NCBI GenBank assembly: GCA_030280995.1
Contig: JASXTE010000014.1
Coordinates: 28,986,150-29,050,149 of the forward strand
Direction: 5' to 3'
DNA length: 64,000 nucleotides
DNA from: Hemileia vastatrix
Lineage: Eukaryota; Basidiomycota; Pucciniomycetes; Pucciniales; Zaghouaniaceae
Part shown: one piece after another, positions 1-11,514 of the stretch
Layout of the letters: each line of letters starts with the position of its first letter
Position numbering within the stretch: the first letter of the stretch is position 1
Position numbers and translations under genes: made by a program
The notes under the pieces: model-generated
Databases searched by the model: none
What the model was told of the DNA's origin: nothing
What the model saw: the letters and a program-made list of their open reading frames with translations, nothing else

Positions 1-752
1 CTTGCATGGGTAAATTCTTGACTAAATTTAGGCTAATTTAAGTGTTTTGATGAAATAAGACACCAAGAGTAAGGTTATTAATGAAATTAGTGCATATAAA
101 CAAGGTCAATGCATTATTAATTAAGCTAGGACACTAACTAAGCGCCTGTCACCTATTTTAGTGTGTTTCCCCACAGTGGGCGTAGAATGTGGGGTAATTA
201 TAGTGTGAAAAAGCTAAATTTGCTAAAAATGAAGCTATTAACACAGGAAAAAAGCAGGCAGTATGTGGCCAGTACACAGAAGCCATTTCTGGCATAAAAA
301 ACACCAAATTTGAAAAGTGTTTTTTATGCATTTAAATAGCCAAATCAATAGTCCTAAATGAGAAAAATTGATCTGTCAAAGCGCATTTTTGATATTCTCA
401 AATTTATGGCGCATATAGTCAACTTTTAAGTGAAATAAAGCGCATTTCTTGTTTTTTGCATAAAACAGTGAAAATAACAGCTTTAAGTGTACTTAAAAAT
501 TATGTAGCCTTATACTTAAGGTTATTAAGATTACCCTAACATATTCCAACTTAATATTAAGTACATAAGACTTATAAAAGGTGGATATATGCATGTATAT
601 AAGGTGTTATAATGGCATATTTTGTATATTATCATAATCTTACTTATGTATACTGTTTGCGTACTCTTAATTATTATTCCCATGTATAGTTCATGTGTTT
701 AACATAACTTATAAGTACTTTTTGCTCAGTCCTGGGGATATACAGGCTGACA
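1..752 (-). repeat. Partial LTR running off the window edge
   Basis: Read on the minus strand from 752, the sequence begins TGTCAGCC and its first 28 bases closely match the first 28 bases of the solo LTR at 38933. After that the two diverge, so this is a related rather than identical LTR. No coding sequence is visible. The other end lies outside the window, so it could be a solo LTR or part of a full element. Confidence 0.4.
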
Positions 753-2046
753 AAAGTTCTCCGAAATGTGCCAAAAAGTTTCAAAAAAAAGGGGCCAAAA
801 AACTTTCCAAAAAAGTGTTGCAAAAGTTTCCAAGAAAAAGTGTCACAAATTTTTCCCAAAAGTCCCTAAAAATAGTGTCCCAAATGTTCCTAGAAAAGTG
901 GAAAAAAGTTCAAAAAAAAAGTGCCCCAAATCACCTGAAAATCACTTTAAAATGCTTTTAAAACATTTTCAAATTGTTTCTGAATTTCTCTAAATGATTC
1001 CACATGATTTTAGTAAAAAAAAAGACCCAAAATAGCCAAAAACAAACACCTAAAAATCACTGGGAAATTCTCAGAAAACATTTTTAAGTTGTTTCAGCAG
1101 AAATAAAGACCAAAAGTTGCCCAAAAACACCTTAAAAGCATATTGTAAATGCTTGAAAACATTTCCAAATGGTTCTTGAATGATCCTGAATAACGTTGGA
1201 AAATAAAAAAGACCAAAAAAGTGAAAAAACCTAAAAATGACCACAAAACACCAAAAATTTAGTAAATCAAGAATAAAAAAAGATGGAGAACTAAGAAAAA
1301 AGGAAAAAAGAAAAGATAAATCAGTTAGTGAAACAAAAAATATGATAAAAAAAGAACAAAAAATAAGAGATAGAAAAAAAGACATTACAATTAGAAATTA
1401 AATTACAAAAATTGAAAAGTGACTTAACTTGAGAGCTGTGAAGTGAGAGGTATCAGAACCAAAAATGAGTGATGGAAGTGAGAGAAGAAGAGAAGATGAA
1501 ATATCTTAATGAGACTCAATCTTAGAAATTCTATTTGATACCAAGTCTGGGAGCTGAACTAAAAAAATGAAACAGGGAAATTGGGGAATTTAGTAGCACA
1601 AAATTGTAAATTAGTTAAATTAGGCCTTCAAAATGTGAAAGAGTGATAGGAAGTGTTTTAGCATTCATAGCACTGGTTTGAGATGATAAATTACTTCTAG
1701 ATTCTATTGGTGGGGGTATGACAGAATTGGAATCAGTATCAGAATTAACCATTAGATCAAGAGCTAGAGCTTTAGCTGTAATCTCAAGTTGACAGCAGAC
1801 TGAAATTGGCATGTTATGTTAGTGAACAGTGGTGAAGATAAAGTGTAAGTGTATTATAAAGATATTGATTAAGTTCTGGTGAGTAAAACACCTTATTTGG
1901 ATGAATAAGCCCTTAAGTATTAGGTGAAAAATATCTTGGTGTTGGTGCTTTTGTACCTAGTTCTGACTAATCATGATGAAGAAGGAAAGTTTTTTGATGA
2001 CTTGTTTGACCCACAAGAAGATGTCTTTGGGGAAAAATATGCTGTT
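753..2046. other. Gene-free A-rich degenerate repeat DNA
   Basis: From about 760 to 1390 the plus strand is a loose iteration of AAAAGT/CCAAAAA words about 15-30 bp apart, which creates lysine-rich pseudo-ORFs. The remainder to 2046 has no supported gene. I see no splice-supported exon or recognisable protein motif. Confidence 0.5.
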
Positions 2047-2077
2047 GAAATACACCTGTCTAGGGCAGGTGTATTTC
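2047..2077. repeat. Perfect 12-bp inverted repeat (hairpin)
   Basis: Arms GAAATACACCTG and CAGGTGTATTTC are exactly complementary around a 7-nt loop TCTAGGG. It sits in DNA without a gene. It may be a remnant of a foldback element or a transcript hairpin; no function can be assigned. Confidence 0.6.
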
Positions 2078-2208
2078 ATTTTTTGATGGCAGGTTCAGTA
2101 CCTGTTTGTGGTGTGTTTAAGTGGTGTATTTGGTAAGGTTTGAGACCCCCTATTGATAGATTTCTTGACTGGCTGGTCAAACAATTGGGTGGCAAAAGGC
2201 ACAAAATA

Positions 2209-2406
2209 GGGGGTATCAAAGTTAGAAATCTTCCATTTCAAAATACCTCCTTTTTCCACCAAATCAACCATGATTATTTTTTAACATATGTCATATTGTG
2301 CCCCAAAAACACCTTTTTACTGAGAATTACTGTCAACTCTGTAGCTTTATTTTTGTGTCATTAAATACCTTATACATAATTACAAATTTTTAACTTTGAT
2401 ACCCCC
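2209..2406. mobile_element. 198-bp MITE with GGGGGTATCAAAGTTA-type ends and TA duplication
   Basis: The left end reads GGGGGTATCAAAGTTA and the right end is its inverted complement with one or two mismatches. TA flanks both sides (2207-2208 and 2407-2408). There is no coding capacity. Related copies lie at 2975-3105, 8049-8226 and 8231-8311. The GGGGGT start and TA flanks are shared with the 3.7-kb Harbinger-like element at 57752, which could be the source of mobilising enzyme; that link is inference. Confidence 0.75.
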
Positions 2407-3873
2407 TAATGTTGTTAATTCTCTTGTGGTGTTAGTTTGTCTCACTGCTGCTCTCAGCATAGTCAATCCCATGCTAGTGCTGGCCATAGTCCGCCCTTTT
2501 AGGTCATAATGGATGAGTACTGTCTAGAATAGAAAAATAAAAGTAAATAAAAAATAGAAAGATGTATAAATAAAAATCTAACCAAAATTTAAAGTATGAT
2601 AAATACAAGAAATAAAACAATAAAATAAAAAATGGATTTGAAATTAGAAAGAGGGAACTGGGAAAAAGCAAAAAAAAAATGAGGGGGAGTTCTTAGCGCA
2701 GAGTTGCTTGGATACTTCTTGGTTAATCATTGGCTGGATGGAAGGATTTGCTGCTAATGACAGTTAATGGCCCAATTCAAGTCAGAAATTTTTTAGAAAA
2801 ATTACAACTTTGCACAAACCATTTTTGATATAGCTGTAATATTGAGGGCGGGACAAGTATCTGTTGCTTCTGTAGATAACTGTTTTAAAGTTGAACTAAA
2901 AGTTGTGAAAGCTCTTCAACAGTTATTGAAGCAGCTTTATGAACTTTAGAACTCAGATAAGGATGGGTAAATACCGGGTATCAAAGTTAGATATTAGTAA
3001 TTATTTAAAAGATATTTCACAAAACAAGAAGAAAGCCACAAATCTGAAATTAATTCTCACTAAAAAGGTGTTTTTGGGGAAGAATATGGCATATTTTTAG
3101 AAAAAAAAAATTTCTCACCAGTTTTGAGTTGACATAAAATATTTAAGGTGAATCTAGGTTGAAAATCCTGTCATTGGCTTCTGACCAACTATTCACTGCA
3201 GGTTTTTACACAGTCGCATTTTTGGCTATTATTAATAACTCATGATGAGATTGCAGGTCGCCTTATATATATATATATGCACTTATTTAGAAAATGAGTG
3301 GTTTTCAATTCTTATAACCCTTATATTATTATTTTCGCGGCTCTCTCTTACAAACTCGGGCATTCTTCTCATTGGCAGTGGAACTGTTACTGCACAATAT
3401 AAAAAATGCGTAGGACGAACATTGTGCCTGGCCACTTAACATGTTTATCAACTATGAATTTATTATCTTTTTAGCAAATGTGAGATGGAACCAAGTTTCC
3501 ATTGTTTCGATGTCATTTCTCTTTCATCGTAGACTTATGACATTCATACAACTTTGTCCTTTAATGAATTATAAGATACAGTTAAAACAGATAAGAATTC
3601 AAAGTATATGTCTAATGATTGTAACTCAAGAATTTGAGTAAATACAAGCAAGGTTTCATTAAAAAAACTAACATACTTTTTTTGGAGGAATGATTTGTAA
3701 CAATCCTAAAGCATAAACAGTTGAGAACAACTTACATAAATGGTGTGTTTGATAAATTATCCGTTATCCCTATGCAAATTTTCAATAGCAAAAAAAATCC
3801 AATTTTTCATGGATTCAGAATAAGAATATGTCCAGTTTATCATATATCACATTGCTTTATGTAGATGATAGGG
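2407..3873. other. Gene-free AT-rich DNA with a MITE fragment
   Basis: About 2975-3105 matches one end of the 198-bp MITE family (GGGTATCAAAGTTAGA followed by the ATTTCACAAAACAAGA block). The rest contains a short TA microsatellite near 3262 and no convincing gene. The short ORFs at 3242-3641 have no recognisable motifs or splice support. Confidence 0.45.
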
Positions 3874-5141
3874 TTATTCAGGCATCGTCCGGCCATCCTG
3901 CGCATGATCTACATCTAGAAAGTCAGATTCACGATCTTTGACCCAGCAACCGCAAAACAGCCATTCCATAACGCCTATTTTAGGCTTCTGCCGCGGAAAT
4001 TTACTAACAGGATATGTCGCGCAATGATCTTCATACCAATTAGCGCTGCGGAATAATGATGTGACTGATGGTTTGAGTAGGAATTGGCGAGACATGTTCT
4101 CCATTGCCTGTCCCATATACGTTTTTCTAGAATCGTCGCTGTCCAAAGTACTGAGTCGATCGGTCCCAATCTTCTGTGTTGAAGGACGATCGCGATGAAC
4201 TGGTGTGGTGTATAGTTCTGAGAACACAGAATCAGGGGATGAAACTTGACGACTTTGTACGGGATAGTGATTTGACTCTGATTGCCATACACTATCAGAA
4301 TTGGAATCAAGCTTGAAATCAGTGTCGGGCGAGCTAGGCTGGTTGGTGGTCCAATCACAATGTTCTACAAAGGCAGAACGGACTTTTTCAGCTCTTTTGA
4401 CCTTATCGATTCCCACTCTAGCATTGTCAGAAGACTGGAGGGTTCGAAAGGAAGGAAATACAACAGGACAGATAGTAGAGGCGGAACTTGAGGGAGAGGA
4501 AATGTTGGCCGAAGGCTGAAAGGCATTGGATGAGCCGGAGGGATAATTTTCAACATTGTTGCTTAACTGGGGGTCAGATGAATAAGGATGTTGAAAATTA
4601 TTTGCGAGTGGATCCGAATAAACTGAGTTCAAGATCAAACCAGGATCATGAGTGTTAGTGGAATACTGATGATTGACTGTGTAATCCTCATTGTCAGTGG
4701 GAGTGAATTTACTATTTCCTGGGTAGGAGCGAGAATCTCTGTTTCGTGAACGAGGCAAAGAAGGGCGGTCTACAAAGGGTGAACTGGGCAGAAAAACCAG
4801 AGTGTGCGAGTTTCTACTGGCCTTGCGCCTCAGTTTATCCCGAAGAGAAAGTTTCCGAAGATGCTGTAGCATTTACATGTGCACATGATGAAGATTAGAG
4901 TTAGCATTAGAATTGTAAGGAAGACAATACGTGCAGTTATAAACCCAATTCAGTTTATATCGTGTCAATATGAGAGATATCGATGTTTCCAAATCAATTT
5001 CAGCTGCTGGCAAAAACGCCCAAATGAATGGCAGACCATCTTACGAACCTGTTCAACTTTTCTCGATTCTTCTGTTTCTGTAAGTGTTTCTACCGCCACC
5101 TCCGCTTCTATTTTCTTCTCTTCCTGCTGATCATCCTCCAT
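3874..5141 (-). CDS. Hypothetical serine-rich fungal protein, two exons (probable host gene)
   Basis: Single-copy-looking gene. Exon 2 (4863-3874) alone gives a 332-codon frame if started at its own ATG. I prefer an upstream exon 5141-5049 starting MEDDQQEE, joined by a 185-bp intron (donor GTTCGTAAG, acceptor CTACAG) in phase 0. That gives about 360 residues, with an acidic N-terminus leading into the basic HLRKLSLRDKLRRKASR segment. The middle is Ser/Pro/Asn-rich and probably disordered. The last 35 residues are distinctive: MEWLFCGCW, an acidic stretch, then DGRTMPE at the terminus, a pattern I associate from memory with basidiomycete hypothetical proteins. No enzymatic motif is visible and function is unknown. 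It is not flanked by terminal repeats and has no internal stops, unlike most ORFs here. The upstream exon is less certain than the main exon. Confidence 0.65.
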
Positions 5142-6048
5142 CTTCGATCGATGGGGTGGCTTTCTTTGTTCAATATGACAAATTAGTTAATACTTCTGTT
5201 TTCTTGAGGTGACGCGAAAATAAATTATTGGGGAAAAATAGAGATGAGTTCCCAGTGTAAGGATTGGAAGTAATTAGACGATTCGGCCGGAAAGGTGCAG
5301 ACTGATACGAATGAATAAAATAAAGTGTTGACGCTAAGATAATGAAGAAAGAAAAAAGGAGGGTCAAAGCAGCCACAAAAAGGAGGGGTATAGGGTATAT
5401 AGCCCAAATAGAAGGCTTAGTAAAAAGGAGGAGATTCTGGGGCTGGCAAGCAAAAAGGCAATTCAATTGGATTGATTTCAACCAATTACTTTGGTATAAC
5501 AGTTTGATATAGATTGAAGGAAGGAAATATTCCTTGGTGTAAAGAATCTCCCGAAGAAAAAAAAGTAAAATGTAATTAAATCAAAGTTTAGGAGGGGAAA
5601 CCTAAAAATAATCAAGTGATAAAACATTTCAAAAAGCACTTGAATCATATTGCTATCAAAGAAACAATTGGTGTAGCCATGAGAGTCAAGCGCCAGTTCT
5701 CACAGCTATTAGCTATTAGCAGCTCAGGTAGCATCAGTGGATTAATCATTTCTTCGGTAGTTTTGGTTGGCCTAATATTAAAATTTATTTTTCCTCTTAA
5801 AATGTTTTACTTTTGAAACTTTCTGCCTATGCCATTTTCTAATTTGCTCTCTAGGAAACACGATTTTCGGTAGTGTTCATCTACACTGATCAGAAATAAG
5901 ATACCACTTAATTCCACCAAGGAATATGTAGCAAAAATGAGTAATTTCCTATGTTTCAAGACCCACTTACCTTTCCAACTACCCTAAAATTACTTATCTT
6001 GATCAATCATCGCCACGCATTTCCAGGGTAATTGTAAAAACTTTGTAG
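5142..6048. other. Intergenic region, no supported gene
   Basis: The first part is the presumed 5' flank of the minus-strand gene ending at 5141. The small plus ORF at 5616-5816 has a hydrophobic C-terminal third but no homologue I recognise and no splice or start context worth calling. Nothing else is seen. Confidence 0.4.
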
Positions 6049-7140
6049 GAGGTGTGATAGTTGTGGAATCAGCACTTACAAAGTAGCAATTAATTTTGGG
6101 CAGTAATCCGGCGACAACCTAGCTTTCTAAAAATAGTAACTACCTGCAAATCGTTCAACTATGCATTTAATTACTTCAACAACAACCTAGCTTATTAATT
6201 CAGTTTACTTACGACGACCAGCTATCTAACAATAACATTTAAAATGAAAAATAATGGCACTTTAAATCTAACTTTGAGGAGGAGTAACATTGAGTGAATG
6301 ATAATCCTAACTTTTTTGAGAAAATAATACTGCTAGCTTGTGTGATGGGACAATACTGCTAACTTACTTGGGTGAATAAGTTGTTGCTCAATTAATTAAT
6401 AAATACATTGAGGGTTGTGCGCGGCAGTAGGTTGAATAATATGAAGGTAATTACTATCTTTAGAATACTAGGTTATCGCTGGAGTAATTCCAGGTTGTCG
6501 CCCGATCATTGCCCTTAATTTTCATCGAATCAGCACTTAATCAGCTGCCAATTTGCAAAACATACTAACCCTAATACTGCTGTATTTAAAAATGGAAATA
6601 ACCTTTTTTTATTTTTTTTATTTTTTTTTTTATTTTTACCCAAGCCGCTCCTTCTTCACAAAAAAATTCAGGTTAATTGTCTTTGAAATAGCCCTTTTAT
6701 TTCAAAAGCTAAAGATTAGTTTGCAATGACTGATTTGGGCTGAAACCAGAAATTAATTTAAGTGCTGATTTGCTAACTTTGAAGCCTGTTTCTGTAGCCT
6801 TTAGAAAGTAACACTTCATCACCTCATACAATAAAAATTTATGATCATAGTTATCGTCGTTTACAATCTCAGGAAACACCGTCTTATTCATATTGTTTCT
6901 ACCACTACAATAAAGTTTTGTATCTGTCTCCCTCCTTCTCCTATTCGTCCATTCAATCTTTTAGAAACTTGTGCACATTTTAGGCTATAAACATGATCTT
7001 ATTAAAAATAAAAACCATGCTTGAAAATCCACTTTTTACCCATATATCCAATAAGAATGACGTCAGGGACAACTGTGTTCAAGTAAATAGGTAAGTTTCT
7101 TCACAACACGCTTTAAATGTCAATTTAATATCGTGAAAGA
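6049..7140. repeat. Decayed copies of the GGGGGTGTCAG-type DNA transposon ends
   Basis: Near 6049 (AGGTGTGATAGTTGTGGAA, then CAGCACTTACAAAG) and 6530-6600 (AGCACTTAATC, then ACTAACCCTAATACTG) the sequence recalls the left subterminal region of the element at 57752-57870. Both copies are heavily mutated and no complete terminal repeat pair remains. A T-rich homopolymer stretch lies at 6606-6640. No gene is supported. Confidence 0.4.
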
Positions 7141-7846
7141 GGGGGTTTCAAAGTTGGCAAATCAGCACTTCAAAAAAATGTTTTTGCAACCCAAATCAAC
7201 CTCGACAAACAAACCTCATGATTTTGAAGTAAATGAGTTATTTCAAAAAAAACGAAACCAAATTCTTTTGCGAAGAAGGTGTGCTTTCAATAGAGGGTCT
7301 CAAACATAGCAAATGTGGAACTACATTAGGGGGTGCCACAAACATTGCAAATCAGCCATTAGAAAATCTCATTTTTTCAATCAAAAAAATAGATTATAAA
7401 AAAACAGTTTATTTTATTTTTACTTCTAAATATCCTTCTTTTGATGACCTAATATAGATGGGATTCCTATTTTTTTGTGACTAGAAATGAATTTAGTGTG
7501 TTTCCACATTTTCCATGTTTGACACCCCACATTAAAGTCATTTTTAGCCATAAAAATAGGAATCTCGACCATGCTAAACAATCAAAAGAAAGATCTTTAG
7601 AAGTAAAAACCATCATAATTGAGAGTGCATTAGTTGTCTTTATCATTGAAAAAAGAATGTTTTTTAATGGCTGATTAACCATGTTTAAGTCCCCCTTATA
7701 AAAACAGGAGATCATTTATATTTTGAAATACACCAATGTTGTGGCTAGCGTGGTTTGAGAATAGAGAATTAATTAAGTGCTGATTTGGCCATACTAAATT
7801 GCTAATCTTTTTATATGTGTTGATTTGCCAACTTTGATACCCCCCC
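7141..7846. mobile_element. 706-bp foldback-type MITE with nested inverted arms
   Basis: The outer ends are GGGGGTTTCAAAGTTGGC at 7141 and the complement of GGGGGGTATCAAAGTTGGC ending at 7846; both continue with AAATCARCAC. Inside, about 7350-7500 and 7545-7697 form a second, imperfect inverted repeat of roughly 150 bp that itself starts AGGGGG. The structure is therefore an inverted repeat within an inverted repeat. No protein is encoded. TA duplication is not evident on the left, so one edge may have decayed. Confidence 0.6.
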
Positions 7847-8048
7847 ATTAAGGGATTTAAAGGTTGGAAAATTGCCATTACATAATGACGTTTTTTGACT
7901 GGATAAGACATGATAATTATACATATATAGAATTTCATGCACCAAGAGACCCTTTTTCTAATATTAAAAGTTGATTATGTGGGTTTATTTTGTGGTAAGA
8001 AATACATTTTAATTTATGACAAATTTCTATTTTTTACACCCACTATTA

Positions 8049-8311
8049 GGGGGTATCAAAGTTATAAATCTTCCATTTCAAAATTCATCTTTTTTCCACC
8101 AAATCAACCATGATTATTTTTTAAAATATGGCATAATGTGCCCCAAAAGACCTTTTTAATAAGAATTAATTTCAAGTTTTTGGCTTTCTTTTTGTTTTGT
8201 GATATACCTTTTAAATAATATCCCCTAATAGGGGGTATCAAAGTTAGAAATATGTAATTATTTAAAAGGTATTTCACAAAACAAGATGAAAGCCAAAAAT
8301 TTGACATTAAT
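8049..8311. mobile_element. Two truncated MITE copies, head to head
   Basis: Copy one (8049-about 8226) starts GGGGGTATCAAAGTTATAA and follows the 2209 MITE closely, but its right terminal repeat is eroded. Copy two starts GGGGGTATCAAAGTTAG at 8231 and carries the other end's internal block, stopping at 8311 where an LTR begins. The close opposite-end arrangement suggests insertion of one copy beside another. No coding capacity. Confidence 0.55.
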
Positions 8312-9129
8312 TGTCAGCCAGGCTACTAGACTTATCCAGTAAAATAATTAATTATCTTACTGAGATGAAGCCACACCTTTTAAATCCTTATTAGTAATTA
8401 ATTATTTATTACCTACTTATGTATTACTTACAACTAACTAGCTAAGTACACTAAGTAATGTAAATCATTTATAAAAGTAAGTAATTTTCCCATACATTTT
8501 TACTCCCTAACACCATGCTCAATATTACAGATGAGAGGGAATAAAAATAGTATTAAAATATAAAAAATATAAAAAAAATAAAAAAATAAAAAGATTTTTC
8601 AAATTCCTTTATTAAGAAATTTAGATTTTTGTTGAATCAACATTTTAAAACAAATGTTTTGTACTAAATGTGACAGTCCAAGGGAACTCAAGTTTTATTT
8701 CAAATAAAAGTGATACCTTTATTTGTGCACCATTTAGTATATCTTTTACTATTTCACATACTTTCTTTATTTAGTTTTTTTTTCTCACACCCTTGTATTA
8801 GGTGGTGTTAACTCTGTGTCTTTATTTCTCACATTTTTGCCTATAAAAGGCCCTCTCTTTTTGTACTTTTCAAACCATTCCTTACTTATTTACCAAACTT
8901 ATAATATATAAATTAAATCTTTTATTACTATATTTTATAACATTAGTACTTACATCCACATAATTCTAAGATATAAATTATACTAATATTTGTAATCACC
9001 TCTTATCATTTGATTAAAATAATCAAAAGATTAAAGAAAATACGTACATTGTTTTGGGAGCCCAATAAATCCACTTAAACCCTTGTAGGACCTCCAGATT
9101 TATCTTCTAGACCAAGAGACTCACCAACA
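8312..9129 (+). mobile_element. Probable LTR (TGTCAGCCAGGC start) with TATA box
   Basis: The segment starts TGTCAGCCAGGCTA, like the minus-strand LTRs of element G2 (TGTCAGCCAGGCTATACC), and also shares the following CAGTAAAAT word. A good TATA box (CTATAAAAGG) lies at 8841-8850. The proposed end ...CACCAACA is followed by TTGGGAGCC, which resembles the start of G2's presumed primer-binding region. The end could instead lie near 9050, where another TTTTGGGAGCC occurs. No matching second LTR was found in the window. Confidence 0.45.
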
Positions 9130-9237
9130 GTTGGGAGCCCATCCAAATCATCAACGGCACATTGTTATCTTGAGGCTGGAGACCGTGGGACCATTGCCAT
9201 TGAGGTACCTATAAGGACGAGTGGACGACAAAAACCA

Positions 9238-9840
9238 TGAACGTTGAAGACAATCCTATAGTACTAGCTATAGGCCTTGACCAAGGGAGTTGGAGAAAAA
9301 CCAGAGAGAAAATCCCCTGTCCCTTTAGAAAAATAGAGGGAAATTTACTTGCTAAAGTAAGTTGGTTCCTGTTTTGCTTAAGCCTCTTTTCAACACACTT
9401 GACTGCTTGATGAGCCAAAAAAGTAGTCCTCAGATAGACTACCAGACCAAAGAACTGAAATGTAGACCAATGTACACACCAGAGAAAGCAAAGATACTTG
9501 ATGTAGGCTGCAAATCCACACCAGAGACAGCAATAATACTTGATATAGCTTGCAAGACTATACCAGAGAACCTGTTGCCAAAGTTGAGTTAAATGAAGAA
9601 CTAACCTTGCAACAAACACAGCCAATTGTGGCCAAAAACAGTGAGAACTGAGTGAGGAACAAGGATATCACCTCCGGATGGTTGTATGATAATTAAAGTT
9701 GCCCCAAACTGTCTTATTCACTATGTACACACAGACCACTATCTAAGATCCCATGCACACCAACGAATTTGGCGCCTGTACCAGCCAAATTGAATAAAAA
9801 CCCTCCAGAAGCGCTCCCCAACCTTCTAAAACAGAGGCAG
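9238..9840. repeat. Dispersed 0.6-kb noncoding repeat, copy 1
   Basis: From GACAATCCTATAGTA to the terminal AGGCAG this region aligns with 32695-33285, including the blocks TAGGCCTTGACCAAGGGAG and AATTAAAGTTGCCCCAA. ORFs on both strands are not conserved between copies, so it is noncoding. It probably represents leader or LTR sequence of a retroelement. The similarity stops exactly at GGCAG, where copy 1 appears to be interrupted by the LTR at 9841. Confidence 0.6.
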
Positions 9841-11215
9841 TGTGGCATTCCAAATCTGGGTAGGCTACTTAGGTGAAAATTTGATTGGACCATGGTTGGA
9901 AGAAAATCATGGTATAAGCAGGTGTTAATTTGGTTGAAGGGAGTTAACTGGGTTTTTTTTGGGTGGATTTATGGTGAATTTTTGGAGGATTTATGGTGAT
10001 TTTTTGGAGGATTTATGGTGATTTTTTGAGGATTTATGGTGTTTTGGAATGGATATATGTTGGTATTCCTATTGTTATTTGATGGCTTCATGGATTTGGT
10101 ATTGGTTTTACTGGATTTTCTAGGGCTCTCTTGGTATTTTTGGTGGATGCAGTGTGCTCATGGAGTAGCCATTTTTTTCTGGTGTGCTATGGTTTGCTCC
10201 GGTGATTTTCCGGTGCAAAAGCAAAGTCACTGTGGCAAAGTTGGTCATTGTGGCAAAGTTTGGTCATTGCTGCAGAAAAGTCTAGGCACTGTGGCAAAGT
10301 TTGGTCACTGCAGAAAAGTCTGGGCCCTGTGGCAAAGTTTGGTCACTGTAGAAAAGTCTGATCACCAGTGCAAAGTTTGGTCACTGCAGAAAAGTCTGGG
10401 CACTGTGGCAAAGTTTGGTCACTGTAGAAAAGTCTGATCACCAGTGCAAAGTTTGGTCACTGTGCCAAAAGTTTGGCTATTGTGGCAAAATTTGGTTAGA
10501 AAGTTATTATTCTTACTAGATCAATAGTTTATTGTAGATCATATGAATGTAGAGTATTGTTGGAAAGGTCTGGAGCAGGAGAATTATATGGAGAGGAGAA
10601 TCTTAGTCTTCTACATGTTTTTTGTCGTTTAGTTTCGATAATAAGGGTTTTTTTTGATAATTAACAATATTTAACATGTCACAACAATTATAATAAAAAA
10701 TATCAACATATAGGGTACCATTGGATAGCTCTCATCCTTGGGGACTCAAATTTATTTCTTTTCTTATAAAATTTATAAAATAAAAATATAATAAAGAACA
10801 CTCTTTAATTTTGGTGGGAAACTGGGTAAATCTGGGGCAGACCTTTAATAAGGCACCTTTGAACAGATCATCCCAAGGGTAGTTTCTGGGGTACTTTACT
10901 GTACTTTTCAGTCTCTGAGGCAAGTGTTGCCGCTTGTTCTAAGTATTTGCTGTGACTTGTATCAGTGTAATCTGGTATTAGGTATTTGTTTTGGGGGTGT
11001 AATCATTGATTGCACTTATTTTTTTCTATATTATAGGTTTCCAACACTTTCAAAGTCTTTCTCTCAGATTTTCAACTTATCCAACTCTTCAAGCAGATCT
11101 TCAAGCTTAGTTAATTGAATCTTATGTTTACTAAGAGGGACAGGTATTTCTTTTTGTTTTTCCAACTCCCTTGGATTCTGCCTGCAGCAAGGTGACTGTA
11201 GGAGTCTACTCTACA
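9841..11215 (+). mobile_element. Probable Gypsy LTR of element G3 containing minisatellites
   Basis: The right end (CTGCAGCAAGGTGACTGTA then TCTACA) closely matches the right end of the solo LTR at 12962-14090. It is followed at once by TTTGGCGCCCAATGTGGGG, a classical primer-binding-site-like sequence. The left end, TGTGGCATTCC at 9841, is inferred from the TG start and the break in the dispersed repeat. The LTR holds two local tandem arrays (9963-10036 and 10213-10495). The plus ORF across the second array is repeat-derived, not a gene. Confidence 0.5.
10213..10495. repeat. Minisatellite with alternating 18-19 bp half-units
   Basis: The array alternates CACTGTGGCAAAGTTTGGT-like and CACTGCAGAAAAGTCTGGG-like half-units, about 36 bp per pair, over about seven and a half pairs with substitutions. 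A shorter array of GGATTTATGGTGATTTTTT units lies just upstream at 9963-10036. Both lie within the inferred LTR and could drive length polymorphism. Confidence 0.75.
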
Positions 11216-11240
11216 TTTTTGGCGCCCAATGTGGGGTTTG
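11216..11240 (+). promoter_or_regulatory. Candidate primer-binding site of G3
   Basis: TTTGGCGCCCAATGTGGGG directly follows the LTR end TCTACA. The TGGCGCC core is the usual complement of a tRNA 3' end in many LTR retrotransposons. The tRNA identity was not established. Confidence 0.5.
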
Positions 11241-11340
11241 AATTCTCTAGCTTCTGAAGAAACTTACTTGTTGGACTTCTGGATTTTGGTTTTCTGGTTG
11301 TTGGATTTTGATTGGTTGGTCATTTGGTGATTCTGGTAAC

Positions 11341-11480
11341 TGGCTGAACCAGTACAGGATCTGTGGTAGTATGGACCTAGTTATGGGGCTGAGCCCTTGC
11401 TAGATCTGTTGTTTTATCCTAGTAAAGGGCTGAACCCTTGTAGGATATTGTCAGTTGTCTGGTAAAGGGCTGAACCCTTT
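11341..11480 (+). repeat. Four iterated small hairpins in a retroelement leader
   Basis: TGGCTGAACCA (11341), GGGCTGAGCCC (11386), AAGGGCTGAACCCTT (11425) and the same again (11465) share the loop CTGA. The paired arms change together: TGG/CCA, GGGC/GCCC, AAGGG/CCCTT. They lie between the presumed primer-binding site and the gag start, where packaging or translation signals are expected. Confidence 0.6.
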
Positions 11481-11514
11481 CAGATTCTATTGGTTTCTGG
11501 TGCTATTTGGGATG

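Noticed and set aside
695..1385. Overlapping ORFs in both directions
   Set aside because: They are by-products of an A-rich iterated sequence; lysine-rich on one strand and phenylalanine-rich on the other.
4879..5130. 83-residue plus ORF
   Set aside because: It overlaps the first exon and intron of the minus-strand host gene and has no recognisable features.
9209..9625. 138-residue minus ORF in the dispersed repeat
   Set aside because: The second copy of the repeat (32695-33285) does not preserve the protein, so it is not coding.
10036..10437. 133-residue plus-strand ORF
   Set aside because: Its second half is a translation of the minisatellite and its first half is low-complexity; no start context, intron or family support.
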